This document shows positions 7,250 to 12,656 of a stretch of DNA of 12,656 nucleotides, in pieces. The notes beneath the pieces are model-generated. The model saw only the letters and a list, made by a program, of their open reading frames with translations. It was not told where the DNA came from and ran no database searches. The stretch comes from Acidobacteriaceae bacterium. GTDB taxonomy: Bacteria > Acidobacteriota > Terriglobia > Terriglobales > Acidobacteriaceae. The position numbers were made by a program, and so were the translations under genes. The DNA lies in contig JASHUH010000114.1 of NCBI GenBank assembly GCA_030040115.1, positions 1 through 12,656 of the forward strand, written 5' to 3'. Position 1 is the first letter of the stretch, and each line of letters begins with the position of its first letter.

Positions 7250-8053
7250 CTATGCCTGCCGCAATTCCCGAAATTGGGGATTGACGGGAAGCGCCCCAAT
7301 CAATCTGCGCGTATAAGCGCGCCCCGGATCGGTGAACAGATCCGCCGTCCTGCGGCACTCCACGATCTCTCCCTGATCCATCACCGCTACGCGCTGGCTG
7401 ATGGCCGCCACCGACAGAAGATCGTGCGAAATATAAAGGATGCCGATGCCCATCTTGCTGCTCAGCATCGAAAACAATTCCAGAATCTCCGCCTGCGTGA
7501 TGAGGTCGAGCGCGCTCGTCGGCTCGTCGGCAATGAGCAGCGCCGGCCGGTGCAGCACCGCCATGCCGATGAGCACCCGTTGCGCCTGGCCCACGCTTAG
7601 TTCGGCGGGATAGCGGCGCAAAAAGCCCGGCTCGGCCGGGAGACTTACGTTTTCGAGCGTTTCCGTCACCGCCCGGGCGCATTCCTGACACGTGGAACGG
7701 CGGTGGACTTTCCAGGCTTCTTCTAACTGCACGCCAATCCGCAGCGCCGGATTCAGCGCCGACATCGGGCTTTGCAACACCAGCGCGATCTTCCTGCCGC
7801 GAAGCTTGCGCATCGCGCTCTCTTTCAACGCCATCAAATCGCGGCCGTTGAAGTGGATGAAACCCTCCGCCCTGCCGCGCTTCAAATAGAGCAGCTTCAA
7901 GATGGACAGCGCCAAGGTGCTTTTGCCGCATCCGCTTTGTCCCACCAGTCCCAAAACTTCTCCGCGACGAAGCTCAAGGCGCACGTCCTTCAGTACTCCG
8001 GGTTTCCCCGGATAGCTCGCCGAAATCCGAAGCGACAACAGCGGCGACTCCAT
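7250..8053 (-). CDS. ABC transporter ATPase, peptide/nickel family (OppD/DppD/NikD-like)
   Basis: This 267-residue protein powers import through the two permeases encoded upstream. Walker A is GQSGCGKST (residues 38-46, Lys44), the Q-loop is LQSPMSALNP (Gln94), the signature is LSVGQAQRV (152-160), Walker B is ALLIADEPTSALD (171-183, Glu177) and the switch histidine is in YISHDL (His210). The signature has Val where LSGGQ is usual. It ends soon after the AYTRRLIGALP segment, as NikD-type proteins do, and lacks the long C-terminal extension of OppD. I chose the ATG at 8053: its A is the last base of the binding-protein TGA stop (TGATG), and GGAGGG lies seven bases before it. A longer frame to 8086 would overlap the upstream gene. 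It is the last gene of the operon, and no partner ATPase is encoded beside it. Confidence 0.92.
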   Translation of the reverse strand: MESPLLSLRISASYPGKPGVLKDVRLELRRGEVLGLVGQSGCGKSTLALSILKLLYLKRGRAEGFIHFNGRDLMALKESAMRKLRGRKIALVLQSPMSALNPALRIGVQLEEAWKVHRRSTCQECARAVTETLENVSLPAEPGFLRRYPAELSVGQAQRVLIGMAVLHRPALLIADEPTSALDLITQAEILELFSMLSSKMGIGILYISHDLLSVAAISQRVAVMDQGEIVECRRTADLFTDPGRAYTRRLIGALPVNPQFRELRQA

Positions 8054-9693
8054 CAGCGATCCCTCCGCCGCGTCGGTCCCATCCAAAGCTGCTCAATGTT
8101 CCAGTAGACCTGCGGCTGCAGCGCAACAGGATGCACATTATGCAGATTTGTCGAGACGGCAACCAGCGCGTCCTTGTTCACGAGATAAATGAACGGCGCT
8201 TGCCGCCACACAATCTCCTGCACCTCATCCACTGCTTCCTTGCGTTTCTTGGCTTCCATGGTGGAGGCTTGCGCCCGCATGAGGCGATCAATCTCCGCTT
8301 CCCATGCGGTGGCAGGCGTCTTTTGGTTCGGATTCCAAATATGATTCTCTCCCGAACTGAGCCAAACATTCATCTGCGCATCCGGATCGAGGCCGTTGTT
8401 CACCAGTCCCAGCAGGCAGGCCTCGTAGGCGTAACTGCGCGTGATGCGCTCCAGCAGCGAAGGAAAATCCAGAGTCACTATGTTCAGCCGGATTCCAACC
8501 CCGGCCAGATCCTGCTGGATCATTGCCGCCATGCGTTCCCGCGAACTGTTGCCGGCGTTGGTGATCAGGGAGAACTCTACGGTGCGCCCGCTCCGGTCGT
8601 AGAGCACCCCGTTACGCAGTGAAAACCCGTCCTGGGTCAAAAGCCGCAGCGCGGACTTCTGGTCAAATGGGTATGGACGCAAACGCGCGTCGAACCAGAA
8701 CCGGTTCGCGGGCGATATCCAGCTCACCGCCGGCTGCGCGTGTCCGTGAAACACTACGCGCGCCAGATCCGCGCGGTGGATCGACTCCGAGATGGCGCTG
8801 CGGAATCGGGCTGATGCGAACCACGCCTTCTTGTAATCCGGCAGAGGCGCGTTCGGAAACTGGTTAAACCAGATCTGCTCGGCGTCCATCGACACGCCCG
8901 CATCGTGGATCGTCGCAGGCGCGCGCGCCGCCAGCCGGTCGTAATTCTCCGCGCTCAATGAGTCGATGAAATCGATCTCCCCGCGCTCGAAACGCAGCAT
9001 CTCGATGTCGCGATTCTGCTCAATGTCGATGTGGATCGACTCAATATAGGGCAACTGGCGACCGGCCGAATCCCGCTTCCAGTAGTTTGCATTGCGCTTT
9101 AACAGCAGGTACGAGCCGGCTTTGTTCTCAGCCACGTAATAGGGTCCCAGCACCGCCATCTCGCGGTTGGGCGAGTTGACCGACAGAATCGCCACCTGGT
9201 CGAAGAGCTTATCCAAGCCCGCGATGGGGGCGGGGAATTTGATGTAAATCCGATCCTCGCCACCCATCCGCGTCTCGACTTCGCCATTGCCGAATCGGAA
9301 GGAGTCGCCCGTAGGCGAATGCATTGCCGGATCCATCAGCCTGTGGATGGTGTAAGCCACGTCCGCGGCGGAGAAGGGCGTGCCGTCGGAAAACCGCACA
9401 TTCTTGCGCAGCGTAAAGCTGATGGCGTCGCCCGCGCGGTTCATCTTCCACGCTATGGCCAGCTCCGGCTGCAACTGCTGCGTCATCCGGTTCAAACGCA
9501 CCAGAACGCCTCCGGTCAAGTAACGAATCGTTTCCGAAGCGTCGTCGTCCACCAGCAACGGATTCAGCGTCTTCGGCTCCGAGTGGATGCAGAAACGCAA
9601 CTGGCTGCCGGGCTGCGCCCATGATCCCGGAGCGCCTGGCAAGGCCCGGCAAAAGCCCACAACCAGCAGAGCGATCAGTTCCCGCCGTTTCAT
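8053..9693 (-). CDS. ABC transporter substrate-binding protein, family 5 (SBP_bac_5)
   Basis: This 546-residue protein should capture the substrate in the periplasm and deliver it to the membrane permeases. Family 5 binding proteins bind oligopeptides, dipeptides, nickel, some sugars and related ligands; this ligand is unknown. The N-terminus is a signal peptide (MKRRELIALLVVGFCRALPG, cleavage near SWAQ at about residue 27). The RR pair resembles a Tat motif weakly, and there is no proper lipobox. Family features include SEPKTLNPLLVDDDASE near residue 40, FTLRKNVRFSDGTPFSAADV near 95-115 and GPYYVAENKAGSYLLLKRNA with NYWKR near 190-215. I chose the ATG at 9693: it overlaps the upstream permease stop in an ATGA, and GGGAGG lies seven bases before it. 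An apparent extension of this frame to 10491 is a shadow over the permease gene. Confidence 0.92.
   Translation of the reverse strand: MKRRELIALLVVGFCRALPGAPGSWAQPGSQLRFCIHSEPKTLNPLLVDDDASETIRYLTGGVLVRLNRMTQQLQPELAIAWKMNRAGDAISFTLRKNVRFSDGTPFSAADVAYTIHRLMDPAMHSPTGDSFRFGNGEVETRMGGEDRIYIKFPAPIAGLDKLFDQVAILSVNSPNREMAVLGPYYVAENKAGSYLLLKRNANYWKRDSAGRQLPYIESIHIDIEQNRDIEMLRFERGEIDFIDSLSAENYDRLAARAPATIHDAGVSMDAEQIWFNQFPNAPLPDYKKAWFASARFRSAISESIHRADLARVVFHGHAQPAVSWISPANRFWFDARLRPYPFDQKSALRLLTQDGFSLRNGVLYDRSGRTVEFSLITNAGNSSRERMAAMIQQDLAGVGIRLNIVTLDFPSLLERITRSYAYEACLLGLVNNGLDPDAQMNVWLSSGENHIWNPNQKTPATAWEAEIDRLMRAQASTMEAKKRKEAVDEVQEIVWRQAPFIYLVNKDALVAVSTNLHNVHPVALQPQVYWNIEQLWMGPTRRRDR
8061..8066 (-). promoter_or_regulatory. 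Ribosome binding site of the ABC ATPase
   Basis: GGAGGG on the minus strand lies seven bases before the ATG at 8053. It decides that start over the in-frame ATG at 8086. It lies inside the end of the binding-protein gene, as expected for translational coupling. Confidence 0.7.
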
Positions 9694-10496
9694 GTCCACA
9701 CCTCCCGATTTTCCAGCGCCACATGGAAACAACTGACCGTAAGTACAAGCAGCAGCAGTGGGGCGAAGAGCCATGGCTGCGCCGAAAACGCCGAAAAATT
9801 CTCGAGCTCGCGCAACAAGCTGCCCCAGGAAGGCAGCGGCTCCGCCACGCCCAGGCCCAGGATCCCGAGGTTCGCCTCGGTGAGAATGAAAACCGGAATG
9901 GAAATCCAGAATTGCGCGGACAACACCGGCATCAGGTTGGGAATCACGTGACGGCGCAAGAGCCGCCACCCACTGCTGCCCGAGGCCCGCGCCAATAACA
10001 GAATGTCGGAGTCGCAAAGCGCGCGCGCGTCGGCGCAGATCACGCGCGCCGCGGCCGCCCATCCCAGGCAGCCCAACAAGGCAAACGTGATCGCCACCGA
10101 CGCAAGCGGCGAAACATTCAAGGGCAGAAACGCACGCGCCGTGATCAGCAGAAACAGCCAGGGCAGCGACAGAAACAGGTCCGTCGCCGCCATCACGCAC
10201 CCCTCCAGCCATCCGCCGGCAAATCCCGCCGCACCCCCGATCAGGGCCGCCAGGGCGCTCGACACCAGCGCTGCTGCGGGCGCCAGCAACACCGAGATGC
10301 GCGTTCCGTAAAGCAGCCGGGAAAACCGGTCGCGTCCAAGGTCGTCGGTACCCAGCCAATGCTGGCTCGAAGGCGCCACATCCGGCAAATCCCGGAACTG
10401 GCGCGCGTAAGAGTCCGGCGCAATCCAATTCGCCAACAGCCCGGCGGCCAACACCACCACCAGAAACGTCATCGCCGCCCGCCGCGCCCATTTCAT
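9690..10496 (-). CDS. ABC transporter permease, OppC/DppC-like
   Basis: This 268-residue inner-membrane protein forms one half of the translocation pore. It starts MKWARRAAMTFLVVVLAAGLL, a first membrane segment after a basic N-terminus. It then has the family hallmark HWLGTDDLGRDRFSRLLYGT (about residues 46-65), several further hydrophobic segments and an EAA-type loop that contacts the ATPase (SDILLLARASGSSGWRLLRR, then HVIPNLMP). The ATG at 10496 overlaps the OppB-like stop in an ATGA, with GGGAGGG six bases before it. Its own TGA (9690-9692) overlaps the binding-protein start. The apparent frame continues upstream to 10988, but that part overlaps the OppB-like gene antiphase and is rejected. 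Length is slightly below the usual 280-300. Confidence 0.92.
   Translation of the reverse strand: MKWARRAAMTFLVVVLAAGLLANWIAPDSYARQFRDLPDVAPSSQHWLGTDDLGRDRFSRLLYGTRISVLLAPAAALVSSALAALIGGAAGFAGGWLEGCVMAATDLFLSLPWLFLLITARAFLPLNVSPLASVAITFALLGCLGWAAAARVICADARALCDSDILLLARASGSSGWRLLRRHVIPNLMPVLSAQFWISIPVFILTEANLGILGLGVAEPLPSWGSLLRELENFSAFSAQPWLFAPLLLLVLTVSCFHVALENREVWT
9701..9706 (-). promoter_or_regulatory. Ribosome binding site of the substrate-binding protein
   Basis: GGGAGG on the minus strand lies seven bases before the ATG at 9693. It decides that start inside a frame that stays open far upstream. It lies inside the end of the OppC-like gene. Confidence 0.7.
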
Positions 10497-11383
10497 GCGC
10501 CGCCCTCCCGTGGGCGCCGGGCCAGCAACTCGGCGCCGGTGTTGGCCACCAGCGTGATCAGCGTGACGATCATGGTCAGGTCCACCAGCAGCGCCAGATC
10601 GCGTCCCATAGCCGCTTTCCAGGCAAGCTGGCCGATGCCGGGAAGATCGCACAGCACCTCCACGGGGATCGCCGCCGCCAACGCCAAGCTCACCGAAACC
10701 CCGGCCAGCGCCAGCAACTGCGGACCGGCCACGGGCAAAATGTGCCTTATCAGCACCCGCAAACCTCCCAGCCCCTTGGCCCGTGCTGTCAGCACGTGCG
10801 GCAGTGAGGCGGCGCGCAACAGCAGATTGCGCGCAAACTGAAAGATCTTGGGGAATACGATGAGGCCGATCACCAGCCGCCCCGGCGCCTGGATAATCAC
10901 GAACAGAAGCGCCAGCACCGCGGCCGGCACACAGAGCAGAACGCTGGCCGCCAAACCGGCCGTGAGATCGGCCCATGCCGACCGCCACATCACTGCCGCA
11001 ATGGCGAGGCCCAGCCCCGCTGCCCAGCCCAACGCCAATCCAAGTCCCACGGATTCGAGCGTCTCGGGAAATCGCTCCGCCAGAAGCTGCCGCACCGGTT
11101 CCTGGAGCGTTTGCGATTGGCCTAGATCGCCCCGCACCATCCGGCCCAGAAAATGAACGTAGAACCCAGGCAGACTTTCGTCTTCACCGCGCGCCTGTCG
11201 CAGCGCCGCCACGCTTTCCCGGCTCAATCGGCTGTCCAACTCCTCCGCGTCCTGCCCAAATCCAGGCGCCATCCGCGCCAGCGTGGCGCCCAGAAAGCCG
11301 CCCAGCATGAGCACGAGCAGCATCCGCGCAGTGTGCCGCGCCAGCGCGCGCAGCCAAAATCTACCGGGCGTGCGCACAGTCAC
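10493..11383 (-). CDS. ABC transporter permease, OppB/DppB-like
   Basis: This is the first gene of the operon, about 296 residues, an inner-membrane permease that pairs with the OppC-like protein. It has a first membrane segment at about residues 20-38 (ARMLLVLMLGGFLGATLARM), a periplasmic loop ending in LPGFYVHFLGRMVRGDLGQS (a family feature), then several hydrophobic segments and an EAA-type loop (LTARAKGLGGLRVLIRHILP). The end (DLPGIGQLAWKAAMGRDLAL, then TLITLVANTGAELLARR) is also typical of the family. The start is GTG. The GTG at 11383 overlaps the GGGGG that could serve as its ribosome binding site; a second GTG at 11377 has that GGGGG five bases before it and may be the true start. An in-frame TGA lies upstream at 11468-11470. 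The following gene overlaps by four bases. Confidence 0.9.
   Translation of the reverse strand: MTVRTPGRFWLRALARHTARMLLVLMLGGFLGATLARMAPGFGQDAEELDSRLSRESVAALRQARGEDESLPGFYVHFLGRMVRGDLGQSQTLQEPVRQLLAERFPETLESVGLGLALGWAAGLGLAIAAVMWRSAWADLTAGLAASVLLCVPAAVLALLFVIIQAPGRLVIGLIVFPKIFQFARNLLLRAASLPHVLTARAKGLGGLRVLIRHILPVAGPQLLALAGVSVSLALAAAIPVEVLCDLPGIGQLAWKAAMGRDLALLVDLTMIVTLITLVANTGAELLARRPREGGA
10503..10509 (-). promoter_or_regulatory. Ribosome binding site of the OppC-like permease
   Basis: GGGAGGG on the minus strand lies six bases before the ATG at 10496. It fixes the start of a frame that stays open upstream to 10988, and lies in the last codons of the OppB-like gene. Confidence 0.7.
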
Positions 11384-11623
11384 CCCCGGCGCTGAAACGG
11401 AACCGAACCATATCCCGCTTATCGGCAGGCCACCGCCGGTGATGAGCTTTTGCCTATCGAACGGCGTTCACGCGGTCCCGGGTCCGGTGATGAGGAAATC
11501 GCCCGGCGGCCATGCCGGCTGCGTCAGGCGCGCGCCGTTCCAGACCGGCCGCGCGCCCCCGGTGGCGCTTGCCCTCAGGTCAGATGGGTGTACGATTTCG
11601 GAACCGGTAGCTCCATCGGCGCC

Positions 11624-11652
11624 TTGACCGCGTCCCCGCGAACCGGCATCAT
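11624..11652 (+). promoter_or_regulatory. Candidate sigma-70 promoter of the aldolase
   Basis: TTGACC (11624-11629, five of six to the -35 consensus) and CATCAT (11647-11652, four of six to the -10) are 17 bases apart. Transcription would start near 11659, about 30 bases before the aldolase ATG. The -10 match is weak. Confidence 0.3.
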
Positions 11653-11680
11653 GCTTGCTGGGACACCAGCCTTAGCCGGC

Positions 11681-11685
11681 GGAGG
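11681..11685 (+). promoter_or_regulatory. Ribosome binding site of the aldolase
   Basis: GGAGG lies four bases before the ATG at 11690. It decides that start over the upstream in-frame ATG at 11450, and the protein from 11690 has the usual family length. Confidence 0.6.
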
Positions 11686-11689
11686 CGCC

Positions 11690-12355
11690 ATGGATCGGGA
11701 GCAAGCTCGCAGTCGAATTCAGGAAATCGGAATCATTCCCTGTGCTCGGGTTGCAGTCGCCGAGCAGGTGTGCTTCGCCGCCAAAGCGCTCTACGCCGCC
11801 GGCATTCCCATCCTTGAAGTCACGCTCACCTTTCCCGACGCGCCCAAGGTCATCGGCGAGATTGCCCAGCGTTATCCCGACATGGTCGTGGGCGCCGGAA
11901 CCGTGCTCGATGAGGAAAGCGCGCGCCAGTGCGTGGAGGCGGGAGCCCGGTTTCTCACCAGCCCGGGACTGGTTCCCAAAGTAGTGGCCTGCGCCCAAAC
12001 TGCGGAGGTGCTGGTCTTTCCTGGCGCGCTCACGCCCACTGAAGTCATCGCCGCGTGGCAGGCGGGCGCGGATTTCGTGAAAATTTATCCGGCCGCCGCC
12101 GCCGGCGGAGCCCACTATCTCCGCGCCCTCAAAACCCCTCTGCCTCAGGTTCCACTGATCGTTTCCGGAGGCGTCAACCAATCGACGGCTTTCGACTACA
12201 TCCTCGCCGGGGCCAGCGCCATCGGCATCGGCGGCGAGTTGCTGCCCTCCGACACCCTCGCCCATCGGCGCGAAGATCGCATCCACGAGCTCGCGCGACG
12301 CTTCCTCACCATGGTCAAAGAGGCCAGAGCCCAGCGCGACGGGAACGGAAAATAA
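11690..12355 (+). CDS. eda: KDPG/KHG-family aldolase (2-keto-3-deoxy-6-phosphogluconate / 4-hydroxy-2-oxoglutarate aldolase)
   Basis: This 221-residue cytosolic class I aldolase should split a 2-keto-3-deoxy sugar acid, usually phosphorylated, into pyruvate and an aldehyde. KDPG aldolase is the last step of the Entner-Doudoroff pathway. It is a TIM barrel. The general acid/base glutamate is Glu43 (ILEVTLTF), the Schiff-base lysine is Lys131 (DFVKIYPA), and VGAGTVLD, FLTSPGLVPKVV and VSGGVN are family motifs. Compared with E. coli Eda as I recall it, LEVTLRT is LEVTLTF here, and the phosphate-site GGSWL is GGELL, so the substrate may not be KDPG itself. Related enzymes act on KDPGal or hydroxy-oxoglutarate. 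The ATG at 11690 gives the usual family length; the frame is open back to 11450 without family similarity. It is divergent from the ABC operon and convergent with rpoD. The symbol marks the family. Confidence 0.85.
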   Translation: MDREQARSRIQEIGIIPCARVAVAEQVCFAAKALYAAGIPILEVTLTFPDAPKVIGEIAQRYPDMVVGAGTVLDEESARQCVEAGARFLTSPGLVPKVVACAQTAEVLVFPGALTPTEVIAAWQAGADFVKIYPAAAAGGAHYLRALKTPLPQVPLIVSGGVNQSTAFDYILAGASAIGIGGELLPSDTLAHRREDRIHELARRFLTMVKEARAQRDGNGK

Positions 12356-12357
12356 GC

Positions 12358-12384
12358 GGCGGCTGGTTTTCTTGCCCAGCCGCC
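12358..12384. terminator. Bidirectional terminator between aldolase and rpoD
   Basis: A perfect 9-base stem (GGCGGCTGG at 12358-12366 and CCAGCCGCC at 12376-12384) encloses a 9-base loop, TTTTCTTGC. It lies two bases after the aldolase stop and six bases beyond the rpoD stop. On the minus strand the stem is followed by GCTTATTTTCC, a usable U-rich tract; on the plus strand by TTCGCCTTACATTTCTTT, which is weaker. It probably ends both convergent transcripts. Confidence 0.65.
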
Positions 12385-12390
12385 TTCGCC

Positions 12391-12656
12391 TTACATTTCT
12401 TTCACGCCTTCGACAAACGCCTTCAGCTTGCGCGAACGCGACGGATGACGCAGCTTGCGCAGCGCCTTGGCTTCGATTTGGCGGATGCGCTCGCGCGTCA
12501 CCTGGAAGCTCTGCCCCACTTCTTCCAAGGTATGTTCCGAGCCGTCTTCGAGCCCAAACCGCATCTTGATCACCCGCTCTTCCCGCGGCGTCAATGTGCG
12601 CAGCACCTGGGATGTGTACTCCTTCAGGTTCACGCTGATCACCGCCTCGGACGGCG
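12391..12656 (-). CDS. rpoD: RNA polymerase sigma factor RpoD, C-terminal part (5' end outside window)
   Basis: The last 88 residues of the housekeeping sigma factor are visible, ending in a TAA at 12391-12393. They hold the end of region 3 and all of region 4, which binds the -35 element and the RNA polymerase flap. [20 protein letters not shown] leads into [38 protein letters not shown] (the helix-turn-helix) and [19 protein letters not shown]. These match the region 4 signatures of group 1 sigma factors, and the HPSRS ending is typical of RpoD. The frame runs off the right edge; a GTG at 12642 is internal (it codes for Val within EAVIS), not a start. It ends at the shared hairpin with the convergent aldolase. 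The identification is strong, though a close group 2 paralogue cannot be fully excluded from region 4 alone. Confidence 0.93.
   Translation of the reverse strand, partial: PSEAVISVNLKEYTSQVLRTLTPREERVIKMRFGLEDGSEHTLEEVGQSFQVTRERIRQIEAKALRKLRHPSRSRKLKAFVEGVKEM

Larger units (their letters stand above)
11384..11689. other. Divergent intergenic region between transporter operon and aldolase
   Basis: These 306 bases separate the minus-strand ABC operon from the plus-strand aldolase and should carry both promoters. An 11-base direct repeat, CCGGTGATGAG, occurs at 11436-11446 and 11484-11494, 48 bases apart on centre. A candidate promoter for the aldolase is listed separately; I see none for the operon. 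All frames here are GC-rich and partly open, including a minus-strand stretch ending at a TGA at 11468 that reads like protein, but none has a good start or recognisable family. Confidence 0.45.

Noticed and set aside
8054..8086. N-terminal extension of the ABC ATPase to 8086
   Set aside because: It overlaps the binding-protein gene and is not part of the domain; 8053 has GGAGGG at the right distance.
8053..10491. 812-residue minus-strand frame
   Set aside because: Only the part from 9693 downward is the binding protein. The upstream part lies antiphase over the OppC-like gene, lacks family features, and the real start has a good ribosome binding site and an ATGA overlap.
9690..10988. 432-residue minus-strand frame for the OppC-like permease
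   Set aside because: The part upstream of 10496 overlaps the OppB-like gene in another frame and has no membrane segments; the ATG at 10496 has a strong ribosome binding site.
11450..11689. N-terminal extension of the aldolase to an ATG at 11450
   Set aside because: The added residues are Arg/Pro/Gly-rich and unlike the family; GGAGG before 11690 and the usual family length support the later start.
11672..12286. 204-residue minus-strand frame opposite the aldolase
   Set aside because: It mirrors the aldolase coding strand and shows no family features; the plus strand has all catalytic motifs.
1..12656. CRISPR arrays, insertion sequences, tRNA or phage genes
   Set aside because: No regularly spaced repeats, transposase-like frames, terminal inverted repeats or tRNA-like folds were seen.

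Overview
The window looks like a piece of chromosome from an Acidobacteriota bacterium, probably of the Solibacter/Bryobacter type. The evidence is a large TonB-dependent receptor that opens with a carboxypeptidase-regulatory-like domain, Tat-exported enzymes of central-metabolism families, an outer-membrane protein of a type I associate with acidobacteria, moderately high GC, and an rpoD gene at the right edge. This placement is inferred from gene content and style, not from a marker-gene comparison.

Layout. (1) 1-2638, plus strand: the C-terminal part of a SelA-like PLP enzyme, a RidA/YjgF protein with a twin-arginine signal, and a second, complete SelA-like PLP enzyme, also with a twin-arginine signal. 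(2) 2639-3161: a 523-base non-coding stretch with hairpins and short repeats, leading into (3) 3162-6017, a 951-residue TonB-dependent receptor, and (4) 6349-7227, an uncharacterised secreted protein that is probably an outer-membrane barrel. (5) 7250-11383, minus strand, transcribed right to left: a tightly coupled four-gene peptide/nickel-type ABC transporter in the order permease B, permease C, binding protein, ATPase. Each junction overlaps by one or four bases. No second ATPase is present. (6) 11384-11689: a divergent intergenic region. (7) 11690-12355, plus strand: a KDPG/KHG-family aldolase. (8) 12358-12384: a strong hairpin between convergent genes. (9) 12391-12656, minus strand: the C-terminal end of the housekeeping sigma factor RpoD.

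How the parts may work together (inference). PLP enzymes of the SelA/DgaE branch can catalyse eliminations that release reactive enamines or imines, and RidA hydrolyses such products, so the RidA/SelA-like pair makes chemical sense. Both carry Tat signals, which would place the pair outside the cytoplasm, an unusual site for this chemistry. The receptor and putative barrel (outer membrane), the ABC transporter (inner membrane) and the aldolase (cytoplasm) could form an uptake and breakdown route for an amino acid, peptide or sugar-acid type of substrate. The genes lie in at least three transcription units, so this link is only a hypothesis. I found no RNA genes, CRISPR arrays, insertion sequences or phage genes.
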